From Gavia stellata (lineage: Eukaryota; Chordata; Aves; Gaviiformes; Gaviidae), in NCBI RefSeq assembly GCF_030936135.1, contig NC_082620.1:1736001-1800000 (forward strand): DNA of 64,000 nt, given 5' to 3'. The first letter of the stretch is position 1. Every line of letters starts with the position of its first letter. Below, piece by piece: positions 28,281-41,200 of the stretch. Position numbers and translations under genes: made by a program. The notes under the pieces were generated by a model. The model saw only the letters and a list, made by a program, of their open reading frames with translations, was not told the origin of the DNA and ran no database searches.

Positions 28281-31273
28281 TCAGCACCCGCCGCAGCTGC
28301 GGGCGCAGGATGCGACCACGGTTTGGCAGAGCCCGCTGGTGGCCATCACCCCGCACTTGGAAAACTTGTCGCGGCAGAGGTCGGCTGCGGGAAGGGAAGA
28401 ATCCGTGGATATAGGGAAAATGGGGAGGGGGGGGAGAAGCAGTGGGGGACCCCCCCACCCTATGGGGACATGATGCTGCTGCAAAGGGGGTGCCTCAGCA
28501 CCCCCTAAAATAGGATCCCACTTTGGTCCACTGGTCGCTGAGCGATGCCCGGAGTAACTTCGTTGGGTTGCTGGGATGTCCGCCCCCCGCCCCGTGAAAA
28601 AGGGGTGACCTGGATGGGGACAACCCCAATTTGGGGTGCGTCCCCCCCCCACCCCCTTACCTCGCAGCAGCTCTTCGTGGGCGCACACGGTGCGGACGCA
28701 GATCTCCTTGTTGATCACGTAAACCCGGCGGAGGCTGGCGGTGGGGGAATAACAAAAAAGACGGGAGCTGGGGTTAGTGCAAAAGCAGAGGGGCTCCCCA
28801 AAATATTTGGGGGGTTCAAACCCCCCCTCGCTCGCCTGTAAAAGCAGATCTCGTTCAGGCACTGCTTGCAGGGCTTGTGCACGGAGTAGAGCCTGGTGCA
28901 GGGGTATTGCTCCTCCCGGCAGTCTGCGGGGAGAAAATCGGCTGGTTTCCCATGGGAGTCCGGGAAAGCCATGGCGGGGGGAGGCCTGACGCCCCGGGGA
29001 TGGGCTCAGCACCACTCGACGCCTTTCCCGCCACACACACCCGAATTTTCGCCCTGGGTGTGAGCGTGGGAGCGTATCCTCACCCCAGCTGGGCTAAAAG
29101 GGAGGATGAACCCCCCTAAAACGGGGATTGAGGAGGGGGTAAGCACTCACCGAGGGGTCCTGGCTCCGTGGGCTCGGTCTCGGGGGCAGCAGCTGGGGGG
29201 GGGGGAGAGTGAAATGGAATGGGGGGGGCACAAAAATTTAGGGCTGGAGCAAAAGCATCCCTGGGTTTTAGGGCTGGAGCATCCTGAAGCTGCTCCGGAG
29301 CGGGGGGGGGAGCACCACCCGGATAAGGGTGCAGGGGAGGGATGGAGACCGCCGGCCATGGGTGGGGAGGGGGCCGGCGGCTGCCACCCACCTGGGGTCG
29401 GGGCCGGCACGATTTCTTGCTGGGATTGCTGCTGGGATTGGTACCGAAACTGCTCCTCGGGGGCACGGGGGGTGACATCTGCGGGGAGAGAGATAGTGCG
29501 GCACATCCCAAAAACCTGGGGTGCCCCCCCCCCAACATCCCGCAGGGGAACAACCCCACTTACCATGATAGTCGTAGTAATCCTGAATTTCTGGGGAATA
29601 AAACAGAAAAGAGCAGAGGCTGAGGGTGGTGGTGGGGGTTTAATGGTACAGGGAGAAAACCCACCCCATCGGGGCCGCGACTCGGCAATGAGCTCCCCAA
29701 AATTTTGCAGCCGGACTGAGGGATGGGAAAACACATGGCAGGAATGAACCCGGGGAACATCCCCCCAGGGTGTTTTTTTTTAAAGCTTAATAAAGGCTTA
29801 ATAAGGGCTTAATAAATAATTGGCGGAGGGAGGAGAGGCGCATGTATAAGGGGGAAGGTGTTCGGAGGAGGTTGGAAATTTAAGGGGCAGGAGAAAAAGG
29901 ATGAAGCAAAGAGTATGGAAGCAGAAAGAGGCGTCAGACCGATGAATATTTGGCCAGAAAAGCAAAAACAGAAAAGAAAAAGAAGGGGGAGAGAGGTGGG
30001 TGAAGCCTCTCCCAGTTCAGGTTGCTCTAACCTGATTGCTGGTCGTACTGGGAATATTGTACCGGCTCGGGGTAGGTGATGCCTTCAAACCTGCTGTACT
30101 GTCCCTGGACCAGGAGCGCTGCTGGGGAGACAGAGCCGGGGGAGAAGCATCACTGGGAGGGGCACAGCCACCCCCAGCCCAGGGATTTGGGGTTCCCTGC
30201 TCTGCATCCGCCTCTCCGGCTTCGCATCGTCCCCCAAAATGTCATCCCATAGTTGCCCTCAGGGGCACGCCGCCCGGAGAAGAGGAGGGAGAGGAAAGCG
30301 GGATGCTCACCGATGGGTGACCAGCATTGGGTGACCCGGGATTCCCACATTATCCAGGCGCAGGTGGGGATGATCCCGGTGTCTTGTAGCACCCGGGTAC
30401 CACGACCCCACCCGGAGAGGGGACCAGCATCCAGCTGACCCCAGAGATGCTCCTGACACCCCAGGCATCCCCTGCATCCCTTGCAGACGCCCTGGGAGCT
30501 AATCCCGCCATGGATCCAGGGGGAAAAAGGGGGTTCAAACCACATGAGCTGATGCAATCACGCAGGATGCTTTGGCGGGGGGGAATCAGGTCACCCCCCA
30601 TCCCCAGGACATGCCACGACGCCCCATGGTCCATCCAGCTGCCGCATCCCTCCGCATCCTCGCGAGAGGCTGCATCCATGAGCCAAGCACCGGCGGGAAT
30701 GATGCTGGGAGAGGACTTATCTTCTCTGCCCGCTACCCCCCGCGCTGTCCCCCCTCTTCCCCGGGCTCCCTCGGCCTCGACTGCTTAATGTTTTCCATCT
30801 GTTCGTTAGCCTTTGTGCCGAGCCGCTTTCGCCCAAAGTTTTCCTGGCTCCAGGCTCCGGGGTCCGTCGCCTCCCTCATTTCCATCCCGCCTTTGCCAGC
30901 CCCTCGGGGGGTTACAAATGTCATTTTTCTGGATGTCGTCCCCATCCAGAGGTGCCAATTTGGTGCCACCTCGATGTCCCCAAAGCAGAAGAGACTCACT
31001 CGGTGCCAGACCGCCTCGCACCCTCCGTGCCCCCCAACCTAGAGCCGACCCCAGCCTAAATACGAGCCCACGGCGGGGTTTGGGGTTAATTTTGGGGTTA
31101 ATTTTGGGGTAAATTTTGGGATATAGCAGGGGATGAGGTGATGCTTGCCCTAAGCATCACTGGGGGTGTTGGCCAGCTCCTGGGGTTTAATGGGGTGTCA
31201 CCTCACCTTGGGGACCCCCGGGGAGGGGACACTCACCTGGCAGACACAGCAGGAAGAGCCCCACTGCTCTCAT
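28281..31273 (-). CDS. MFAP2: Microfibrillar-associated protein 2 (MAGP-1), complete, 8 coding exons
   Basis: A secreted glycoprotein of fibrillin microfibrils that binds fibrillin, tropoelastin and TGF-beta/BMP ligands in the extracellular matrix. The spliced CDS is 549 nt, 182 aa (human 183). Residues 1-20 form a signal peptide (MRAVGLFLLCLP then ALLVQG). Residues 20-94 are the acidic, Tyr/Gln-rich N-terminal part with QDYYDY, EEQFRYQSQQQSQQE and EPTEPGPL, the family's sulfation and transglutaminase region. Residues 95-182 are the Cys-rich matrix-binding domain: DCREEQYPCTRLYS, HKPCKQCLNEICFY, RRVYVINKEICVRTVCAHEE, CRDKFSKCGVMA and a terminal SCARSCGGC. Exons (minus strand): 31273-31237, 30121-30032, 29590-29564, 29478-29392, 29192-29151, 28923-28836, 28734-28661, 28384-28281. 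The second exon also holds 5'UTR back to 31325. It converges with CROCC, as in human. Confidence 0.97.
28735..28835 (-). other. MFAP2: GC-AG intron in MFAP2
   Basis: The exon encoding NEICFY ends TAC-AG and is followed on the minus strand by GCGAGC, not GT. The acceptor is ACCGCCAG before the exon encoding LRRVYV. Only this junction restores Ser (AG+C) and the frame; the nearest GT downstream would break it. GC donors are a known minor class of U2 introns. Confidence 0.8.
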
Positions 31274-31325
31274 CCTGACGGTAGTGATGGAGGAGCAGCG
31301 CGGGCCGGGATGCAGCCGGAGGAGT
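31237..31325 (-). other. MFAP2: MFAP2 first coding exon with 52 nt of 5'UTR
   Basis: Acceptor CCATCCAG on the minus strand at 31326-31328 opens an exon that holds 52 nt of leader, the ATG at 31273-31271 and 12 codons before a strong GTGAGTG donor. A further upstream non-coding exon must therefore exist; I could not identify it with confidence. Confidence 0.85.
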
Positions 31326-32439
31326 CTGGATGGGGCAGAGGGAAGCACAGAGGGATTAGCGGAAAGGGGGGGAATGCGGACCCCCAAAACCCCTCCGTTC
31401 TCTCTCTACCCGCCCCCCCCAGCACGACACCCCACGCGTCTCTGCCCAGGACCCCCCCCCAGGAGGTGGCTTAAAATAAATAAAAAGAAACCCTAAAAAA
31501 AAATAAAGAAGCCTCCCCAAAAAAGGCAGGCTGGGCTTCCCGACTGCGCAATTCCCCGGGGAATTGCAAAGGGACAAGCCCTGAAATATCCCGTGGGCAG
31601 GACGGGGGATGAGAAATGCCGGGCTGTCTGAATCACCACCATGGGGGGAGACATCTGGACCCCCCCAGGGATAACAGACCCACGAGTTGGAGGTTTGGGG
31701 GCTCCGTTCCTGGGGTTCTCAGCCCCGCTCCTTGGCCAAGGGCTTATGGTGGGGGTCCCCGCCGCCGGGGGACGTTGCGTTTGCTCAGGCGTTCCCTAAA
31801 TCCAAGGGGATGCGGAGATTTGGGGTGGGAAAAACCGCTTTCAAGAAAAATCCCGCCCGGCGCTGGGGTTTGGCAGCCTTGGGCGCTCGCGGCTCTCCGG
31901 CGCTTTCCAAGCGGAGATTTGCATGTCGAGAGTCTGCTTTTCCCGGCGGGGAGACGGGCCAAGGCCGGCTGTGCCGCCGGTGAGCCGGGCCCCCTTCCCC
32001 GGCGCGGGCTGGCAGGGATGCCGGCTGCCCTTCCCCCTCGTCCCAAACCAGCTCCAGGGGGAAAATTTGGGGGAAAAAAAAAAAAGGAGAAATGTGCCCA
32101 AAACAACTCCTTCGAAACTCAACCAAATGCGTTTGGCTGTTGGGGATAAAGCACGTCGGCTTTCCCGGCGTGCCGAGATGCCACAGGGATGGGGAACCCT
32201 TCCCGGCAACCCTGGCTCTGCTGCTGGAGCGGGGAAACTGAGGCACAGGCCTCTGCTGAGGGGGAACATCAGGCACCCATGCCAGGAGGCACCCAGGCAC
32301 CCACCCTGGCTCCCAGCTGAGCCACGGCCGGGTGCAGCACCCCAGGATGGGAACGCGGCTCCAGCTCCGGCACAGCACGGTCGCTGCTGGGTTTAAGACC
32401 ACACTGGGGAAGGCGGGGGTCGATGGGACCAACTGCACC

Positions 32440-33450
32440 ATCGCCAGAGCATGGCATCTTCCAGGGACCACGTCCTCACCACCATCGCCAGAGCATGGCA
32501 TCTTCTAGGGACCACATCCTGCAGCATCGCCAGAGCATGGCATCTTCTAGGGACCACGTCCTCACCATCGCCAGAGCATGGCATCTTCTAGGGACCACGT
32601 CCTGCAGCATCACCAGAGCATGGCATCTTCCAGGGACCACGTCCTCACCACCATCACCACAGCATGGCATCTTCTAGGGACCACGTCCTGCAGCATTGCC
32701 AGAGCATGGCATCTTCTAGGGACCACGTCCTCACCATCGCCAGAGCATGGCATCTTCTAGGGACCACGTCCTGCAGCATCACCAGAGCATGGCATCTTCC
32801 AGGGACCACGTCCTCACCACCATCACCACAGCATGGCATCTTCTAGGGACCACATCCTGCAGCATCACCAGAGCATGGCATCTTCTAGGGACCACGTCCT
32901 CACCACCGTCACCAGAGCATGGCATCTTCTAGGGACCACGTCCTGCAGCATCACCAGAGCATGGCATCTTCTAGGGACCACGTCCTGCACCATCGCCAGA
33001 GCATGGCATCTTCTAGGGACCACGTCCTGCACCGTCGCCAGAGCATGGCATCTTCTAGGGACCACGTCCTGCACCGTCGCCAGAGCATGGCATCTTCTAG
33101 GGACCACATCCTCACCATCGCCAGAGCATGGCGTCTTCTAGGGACCACATCCTGCACCCTCCCCAAAGCATGGCATCTTCTAGGGACCATGTCCTCACCA
33201 TCACCAGAGCATGGCATCTTCTAGGGACCACATCCTCACCATCACCAGAGCATGGCATCTTCTAAGGACCACGTCCTGCACCATCGCCAGAGCATGGCAT
33301 CTTCTAGGGACCACATCCTGCACCCTCCCCAAAGCATAGCACCTTCTAGCCACCATGTCCTCAAGATCACCAAAGCGTAGCACCTTCTAGCAATCATGCC
33401 CTTGCACCACCACCGTAGTTGCCTCTTCTAGGGACCACATCCTCCTCCAT
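32440..33450. repeat. About 42-bp AGAGCATGGCATCTTCTAGGG minisatellite, about 23 copies
   Basis: Units vary from 41 to 44 bp (starts 32447, 32491, 32533, 32574) with two alternating halves, ACCACGTCCTGCAGCATC and ACCACGTCCTCACCATC. The array decays after about 33300. It lies upstream of MFAP2 and downstream of ATP13A2, away from any identified exon. Confidence 0.93.
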
Positions 33451-34764
33451 CCCCAGACTCACGGGTACTGGAGATGTTGACAACTGACTTCCAGACCCTT
33501 CCCGGTTTTGGGAAAGCCAGAAAGTTGGTCCCTACCTGAGCTGGGATCAGATAACCAAGCTCGGCTGATGCTCAGAGTTTGGTGGTCCCCACCGAAGCGC
33601 CCAGCAACGCTCCATCACCAACCCACAGCTGCACCTTGGTGGGACCCACCTCCCTGCAAGCTCCATCTGCTTCCCACCGCAAAGGAAGCCCCGGACCCGG
33701 GTTTAACCGAGGCTAAACGTGTCCTGGGATAAAAGGGATTGCGGGGGGATGAGCGAGATCAACATGCGGCTCTGGGCTCCGCGGGCGCTTGGCAGGGGTC
33801 CGGGAGGCTTTATCGAGCCTTAGCGGTTGCTGGCAGACCATGGGTTTGGGAGAGCGGCTGGGTCCCGGCCAGGACAGGGGTGCTACGGGGGATGGGGGGG
33901 GTTTGGGGCTACCTCGAGGTGGCAGAAAAGGGGTGTAGATGCCCGTCCCGATCTTTGCCAGTTCCCCAGACGCCGGGATCCCGCGGGATGCTGGCACCAA
34001 TGTCCTGCGGCCCCAAATCACCCTGACCCGGCACCCGCATCCCACCCGGGACAGCTTGGGACCAGAGGGACACCCGTCTCTGGAGGCATCGCGTGCCGTC
34101 CTCCCAAGGACATCGGCCATCCCAAGGACATGGCCACACGGCATGGGATTGACATGGCTACACGGCGCGGGATTGACCCGCCCTGCCAGCCCCTTTTTTG
34201 CCCCAAAGCAATCTGCAAGCGCCCAAGGCTTCTCTCAAGGTCAAATTCCCCCTGAATTTCCCCCAAACCCGGAGATCTTGGATGGAGCTCGCAGGGTTTG
34301 GCCGGGGAACGGGGACAGACGGGTCACGTCTTCCCCCGAGGGCGATGCCAATGTCTTCACCTCCCCAGGGAGGACAGGGAAGCGCCCGCCGCCACCTCCA
34401 AACCCAGCCGGGAGCGATGCCGAGGGGTGACCCGACATCTTCCTTAAACCCAGGGTCTCCAAAGAGGGGACGGGGCCACCTCCACCCTCCTCCTCCTTCC
34501 CCACCCTTGGCGTTCCCTACCACCGAAGCCACCCGCTGAGACGCCCCGGGTGGGACCCAAGGTGCTGCCCCCCTCCCCAAAAAAAAAACACCAACCCACC
34601 CTCCTCTCCCCTCCGCGCAGGGGTCCCGCCACTCCAACCGCGCCAGATGTTTTTGCAACTGCACATCTGGGAACAATCAACCCCGAAGAAAGAACACCAC
34701 AGTCTCTCCCTTTCATTCTGCTAAACCCCACCTTCCCCCAGCCTTTCCCCCCTCCCCCAGCTTT

Positions 34765-34935
34765 TTTTTTTTCCCTTTTTCCTTTCTTTTCTTTTTTTTC
34801 TTTTTTTTTTTTCCTTTTTCTTTTTTTTTTTTAAGCTCTCCGGTTGCCAGAGAGTGGGAGAACAAAGGGAATATGAAAGGATTCAAATTTTTTTTGGCCC
34901 CCGACCAAAGGTTAAAAAAAAAAAAAAAAAAGCCA
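34765..34935. repeat. Poly-T tract followed by poly-A tract
   Basis: A broken poly-T run (34768-34832) and a poly-A run (34914-34932) about 80 bp apart form a near-inverted pair. Intergenic sequence on either side (33460-34760 and 34940-35390) shows no recognisable gene. Confidence 0.8.
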
Positions 34936-35392
34936 AACAAACCAAACTTCTTTCCCCCCATCCCCATTTTCACACATCGCATTTTTCATTGGGGTCCCAT
35001 TCCCCCCCTCAGGGGGTGGAAAAAAAATGGAAATATTAAAATATCCCTTTTCTAAGGTCTCTTCCCAGGACAGAAAAAAATAAATACACGGCTTCCTTCG
35101 GACGTTAGGGTATTTTTAGACTTTTTGAAGCGGTTAAAAATCTCCGACAAGAGGTGTCAGGCTGCAAAGATGGGGTCCCCCCCCACCGCCGTTGGCTCTT
35201 CAGCCCCCCTAAAGAATGATGTGGGTTTTTTTATGAGCTCCAAAGGTTGAAAACAGCTTTTGAGCCCTCCCCTGCTCCAACCCAGGGGGGGTTTAAGGCA
35301 ACTTTGCAAAAAATTGAAGATGGGGTTCAACCCCATGCGCTGCTGGGGGGGGTCTGGGATGGGGGGGGGTGTCTCTCTGCCCTGGTCCTTAC

Positions 35393-35447
35393 CGCTCCGG
35401 GTGTTGGTGCTGGTCTTGCCCTCGCCCACCGCCTTGGTCTCTTCTCT
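35393..35447 (-). other. Unassigned exon-like segment, candidate MFAP2 leader exon
   Basis: On the minus strand, GGAAGCAG precedes 55 nt that end AGCG before a good GTAAGG donor. The frame REETKAVGEGKTSTNTRSG stays open. The acceptor's pyrimidine tract is poor. I see no homology. It could be a non-coding leader exon of MFAP2 or chance. Confidence 0.3.
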
Positions 35448-36986
35448 CTGCTTCCAAAAAATCCGAAATGAGAGTTAAAATAAAATCCAAACTCCTACCT
35501 CCAACATGGGGGCTCCGCTGGGTCCTAATGCCACACCTGAGCCGGCCCCTTCCTCCTCCCAACTGGCCGCCTGCTAGGGGGGCAAAAATGATTATAACGC
35601 AAAAATAATAATTCAAAAAGAAAGAAATCAATAAGCGCACATGGACGCAACTGTCGGCAGGGTTGGGGTTTGTATTTTTTTTTTCTTTTTCTCTTTTTTC
35701 CTTCCAACCGGATGAATTTTAAATCGATCGTAAAAGCGAGGAAGGAGGAGGATTTTAGGCAGCGCTGAGCACGCCGGAGCGGTTTAGGCTGGGTGTTGTG
35801 TTGCTGGAGGGGGAGATGAAAGGATCGTGTCAGGGCATTGCTCTGTGAGCTCGGATAAACCCCACAAATTTGGGATCCTGGCATCCCAATCAGCCCTTCC
35901 TGACTCTAAGCTTGGCATCAGCGCTCGGTCCGCAGCCCGAGCGACGAGGATGCTGCGACCCCACAGCAGATTTAAAGCTTTATCCCAGGATGGAGGGAAA
36001 AAAAAAAACAAACAAACCAAAAATCCCCTTTTTTCCCACCCAGGCTGAGGATACCGGAGCAGATCTGCAGCCCCTGCGTGGCGGCGGAGCCAGCGTTGCT
36101 GACCGTGGGGCCCTTTTTCCCCCGGCTCGCTGGCGGCTTTCCGGAGGACGCGGGATGCCGGCTGCATCCCGGCGAGGCTGGGGATGCTCCCCTAAATCCC
36201 CCAGTCCGGTGTCGACACCGAGCCTGGCACCGGGGGCTAAAAACCTGCCAATTTTAGGCACGTTCAAAACCAGCAACGGAGCAAAGAGGGTGCTCAAGGG
36301 CTGGGACGGAGGGAGAAGCTCTCCGGAGACGGCCAGCGGCGTGCACGGGGATGAGCGATGGGGAGGAGACGGCGATTTTTCACCCATGGGGCAGGATTGC
36401 ACCCGTTGCTCCAAGCCCACGACCAGTTGTGCCGAGGTACGAGCGTTTCTGCGGTCAGGTCTGACCGCTCTAAAAAACGAGGAGAAAACAAGTTTCAGAG
36501 CAGGAGGAGATGCAGAGGGGTTTTTAAGGTGCTCCCATCTCCTATCAAGCTCGGTTTTCTAGCCTGGAGGGTGGATAAAACCATTCAAACGACTCCAAAC
36601 ACATCTAATAGCTGCTCCCATAAAGCTTCTGCCTGCCCCGCCATCCAGCATCGTCCTTGTCCCCAGCCCTGTTAACCCCCAGCTAAGGGCAGGAGCTGCC
36701 TGTTAATAATTAAACGGACTTTGCAAACCCCCCTCCCCGAAGCCAGGAACACCCTGCAAACACCGGCCAAGCAAAACACGCCGGTGCGGGGGGGAAAACG
36801 GAGGCGCAGTCGGATCCCTCGCACCTGGGTGCTTTGAAAATTGCCAAGCGGAGGCAAAAATCTCCGAGGGTTGTGTGTGTTTTTTGGGTTTTTTGGGATT
36901 TTTTTGGGTTGCTTTATTTTTTTTTAAGCTCAGGAAGCCTGGTTTAATAACTCAAGCCTTGGCTAGGATTTCAGGAAACCTCTTAC

Positions 36987-37076
36987 CTCTGCTTGTGCCT
37001 CATTTCCTGATCTAATCCCCAGCTCCCGGAGGGCAGAGAGGCGCCGCTGGCGCTCGGAGGGGTTTAGACTTTCCAT
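36987..37076 (-). other. Unassigned exon-like open frame, candidate first exon upstream of MFAP2
   Basis: Minus-strand ATG at 37076 opens 30 codons (MESLNPSERQRRLSALRELG and on) that end GCAGAG exactly at a consensus GTAAGAGG donor. The same frame is open upstream to 37484, starting just past the ATP13A2 poly(A) site. The product is not recognised. It could be the leader exon of MFAP2, an unknown gene, or chance in CpG-rich DNA. Sequence between 35450 and 36980 otherwise shows nothing. Confidence 0.3.
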
Positions 37077-37562
37077 GCAGGCAAGTCCCCGCAAGAACCA
37101 GCCTTTGATCCAAGAGCCGGGCTCAGGGGCGGCCGAAAAACCCTCGCAGGGCAATGCAGAGAGCGCATCCCCCTCCCCGGGGATCGGCTCTTCCCCTTTC
37201 GGGATGCGGCATCTCCATCTACCGGCTTTTCCTCCAAGGAAGGAGCGAGTTTTTGCAGTTTTGGCGAGGACAGCTGGGTTTTTCCAGCAATTACGACGAT
37301 TTTCTAGGAAATTCCAGCTGGAAACAGGCTGATGCTCGGTTTGGGCTGCTGAAACGCCAGCGGTGCCATCCCTGGGTTCACTCTCTGCTTTCGGGTATCG
37401 CGGACAGCATTTTCCAGCCTGGATGGAGAATGAGGTGACCCTAAAACCTCTTTCACCTGCTCCCCTGCTCCATCCGACGCTCACCCGTGCCGATGCCGTC
37501 CTGCCCCAAGCAGTCCATCCACACCAGGCAGCACAAGCAAGCGGTCAAGAAAATAGTGTTAA

Positions 37563-37568
37563 TTTATT
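37563..37568 (-). terminator. ATP13A2: ATP13A2 polyadenylation signal AATAAA
   Basis: Canonical AATAAA on the minus strand, 693 nt after the ATP13A2 stop codon. It implies a 3'UTR of about 0.7 kb (38260 to about 37545). Confidence 0.8.
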
Positions 37569-38260
37569 AGACAACGCTCACGACAGCACCATACGGAAAC
37601 CGAAAGCGGTACGTCATTTCTCCCAACCGGGCTTACATCTCGATGCAACTGCAATAGAGTTAAAAAATAAAGAGATTCGGGGGGTTTTTTTAATGCTATA
37701 AAGGTCCTGCCCGAAAGCAGAAGTGCTCTGCAGGAGAAACGCAAGCAGAGAGGGTGCCCGTGGCTGGTCCCCGGGCGCTGGGGATTGAGCAGCATCCTTG
37801 GCAAGCCGGGGATGGGGCGGCTTGTAAACAGTTCCTACACGTCTAGGGCGGTCGCGGGGGGGAGGCGGAGGGGGTTTCTTCACAGTGAGCAGAGGTGCGG
37901 GGCTGGGATCCCGAGAAGATCCGCGACTCTCTTTTCTTGGGGGTTTTGAGCAGCCAAGAGAGGAAAAGGGAGGCGGCGTTCCCCTGCGAAACGCTACCGG
38001 TGCCCAGGTCCTGGAAAAAGTGCTGAGCTGGATCGTTTCTCTTCTTCTTCCGGACTTTCTCCCACAGTTTGTTTCTCCAGCATCTCCTCCTCTCGGCCAC
38101 GGCCAGCCCGGCGCACGCGGATTCACAGCTGCGATGCTGAGGGTCTCCCTGCGGGAGCCTGCCCGCCGCATCTCTCCGTTCACCAGGATAAATAAATAAA
38201 CAACAGCATCCAAGGGCCGGCACAGCCTGCAGAGCAGGCGGGAGGGAAGCCCGACGCGTG

Positions 38261-41200
38261 CTATCTCACGGCGATGGACATCTTGGGCGTAGCGAAGAGC
38301 GGTTCGTTAAGAGGCGGCCAGGACGGCTGCTGCTGGCTCAACTCCTTCTCCAGCCTCTTGAAAAGCTTCTTGGAGGCTTTCTTTCGGCGCAGCTTGCGGA
38401 GGCAGCTGAGCAAGCCGTGGTCCAGGGCGGTCTGCGGCAAAGATGGGGGGAGAACAGGTTTCGGGGAGGCTGTGGACCCCGAGGAGAGGGCAGAGCCGAT
38501 GCCACGGTGAGCGCTGCTCCCTCTGCGCCCACAACTCCTTGAAAAGGGGTTGTTCGGACAGACCCAAAAGGATGACATGCGTCACTCACATGCCCAGCGC
38601 CCACCCTGGGCTGACCTACCTCCAGCACGAAGGCGGCGAAGAAGTTGAGGGTGGCGATCCCCAGCAGCAGCAGCTTGAAATTCAAGTCATCGATGCCCTG
38701 CAGCTTCAGCAGGGTTTTGGGGAAGCCCAGCGGGTAGAGGGTCAACCACGTCATGAGGCCAAAAAGGAGGATGAGGACTACCAAGAAGAGCACTGAGGGT
38801 GAGAAAGAAGAGGGTTGAGGAGGAGGATGAAGGTTTGATGTCCCTCTTCATCCACGTGGCCGGCATCATCCTCACCGTTGGTGTAGAGCGGCTCCCGAAA
38901 TGGGTACCCCTTGGACATGGCGACGGCCAAGATGAGGTACTGGAAGCCCGTGACGCAGAAGAGGACCGTGTTCTCGTAGTTGGGCAGGTTTTGGGGAGCC
39001 GTCACCGTGCTGTTGAGCGGCACGTACCTGAGCCAGGCAGGGGGGGAGGCAGGGGGTCAGATGAAGCGAGAGGCAAGGAGAGGGTCTAAATGCTGACCCC
39101 TTGGCTCTCCATGAGCACGCGGGAGCCGTTCGCTGCAAGGTGGCTGGACGCATCCTTGACACCAGCCGGCGTTGGCCAAAACCAAGGACAAGCATCCGGG
39201 CTTCACGGCAATCCTCTGCGCCGTTCCCATCGCTAAACCCACATGAAGCCGGGTCTCTTACCAGCTCTGCGAGACGGTGACGAAGTAGCTGAGGACTTGC
39301 ACGGTGATGAGCAAAGCCGTCTGGAGGAGCAGGCTGCCCAGCACCAGGACGCTGATCAATGCCCCTTGGGGACGCTCCACTCCCAGCTCCTGGGCAGGAC
39401 CCGTCCGACCCATCAGCACCGCCACGGTGGTGGTGATGATCAGGTCAAAGAAGAGGAACTGGAAGTCGCTCAGGTTGGTGTTGATCTGGGAAGGAGAAAC
39501 CACCCGCTCTCAGCCGCGCGGACCCGTGGAGGGGCAAGGAAAGGTCACGGGTTAAAACCCGGTGGTGACCCAAGGGTATCCCTGAGCATCGCGGGCGTTT
39601 GGGCAACCGCGGGACTCACCGTGTAGAGCAGCAGGACAGACACGAACTGCACCAGGCTGTACAGGGCCATGTACTTAAAGACGCCGAAGGAGGTGACGAG
39701 CGAGCACCTGCCCTCCCTGCAGAGAGAAAGAGAGATTCACCCACCAGCCACAACACCCTTCCCATGAGTTGTCCCAAAACGGGGACAGAGGCACTGATGA
39801 GACCCCCCCCCTTGGTTTTTATCCTCCACCATGAGGCTCCCGGCAGCTCACCGGATGACGGTGGGCACGCACTCGATGTTGGCCACGCGGGAGGTGAACG
39901 GCGAGGCCACCGACGCCTCCGCCTCCGACAGCGAGATGCCAACGTCGGCCGCTTTCAGAGCCCCGCAGTCGTTGGCGCCGTCCCCGCACATCCCCACGCA
40001 ATAGCTGCGGCGAGAAGGGATCCGATATTTCACGACAGGATGGGGGAAAAAACTGGGTCTTCAATGTTGCAACCCCGTATTTAGGATAACCCCACATCTG
40101 GGAGAGGGCAGGATGAGATTTCGTAGCTGGCAACTGCTCCGGCACACAAGAGGTGTCTGTGGACAGAGGACTAACCCCCTTGCCCTCCTCCGTCCTCTGT
40201 CCCGTGGGGATGGAGGGGCTTACTTGAGCTCTTGCAGGCTGCACACCAGCTGAGTCTTCTGGTCAGGCGACATGCGGGCGAACACGGTGGCTCGGATGAG
40301 GATCTGCAAAGGAGGGAAGGCTTCGTGTTCGTATCGCAGCACCCCGCATCCCTGCGCACCCAGGAGGAGCCCGGTTATTTCGAGCTTCGCCAGCTCAGCA
40401 GTGCAGGGGGCATCTTGCACCGGCAAGAAAAAAAAACCCCAAACGCTGAGGGCATTCTGTTTTGGAGCTGCGAGGCTGCAGCACGAAAGCCCGGCGAGGT
40501 CAGCCTTGCCGGAGGATTCCCAGCCGTCAGACTCACCTTCGGCAGCAGGTCGGCGAAGTGCTCGCAAACCACGGCGAAGGATTTGCCGTTCAGCGCGAAG
40601 TGGCAGGGCTGCGGCTGGAGGAAGCAGCCGTCGTGCTGGAGCAGACCCTGCCAAGGAAAACCAACAACTTTTTCTGCAGCGGGGCTTCAACTCGCGCTCA
40701 AATCCCCGCAGAGCCCCCGGGCAACGGTCTGAATTGGCATCCTCGACCCACACGGAGCCGGAGGTAAAGCAGCTTCCCTGAATCCCCAATTTCAGGCACG
40801 TAAATGATGGTATTTTGGATAAAAAGCTTCCGTGACCGAGCCCTTCATGCCAAGCCTGGCGCAGGACCTGAGCAGCACGGTGCCGGCTGCATCCGAGGAG
40901 GGTGTTTGGAGCATCGGCTCCAGCGTGACGTGCTCCCAGGGAGAAACGGTTATCGTCTCCTAAAGGAGGCATTTAATAAGGGGCAGAATCGCACCCGTAA
41001 TTGCCTCTAAGGGTAACGGTGCTGGGAAAAGAGAGTCCTGCGAGGTGACTGGTCTTTACAAATCCCCCGACACGTTGCCTCAGGACTCACCTCTGGCTGC
41101 TCTTCGCCCTGGGAGTGCTCGGAGAGGATGAATTTCAGAGCGGCGGGTTTGTCGTGGCTGGGCGGGGAGGCGTTGACGAAGATCACCCGCTCTTTCGGCT

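Noticed and set aside
33486-33590. Further minus-strand exon with a GTAGGG donor near 33535
   Set aside because: A donor and an AG are present and a short frame is open, but there is no homology and no link to the other candidate exons.
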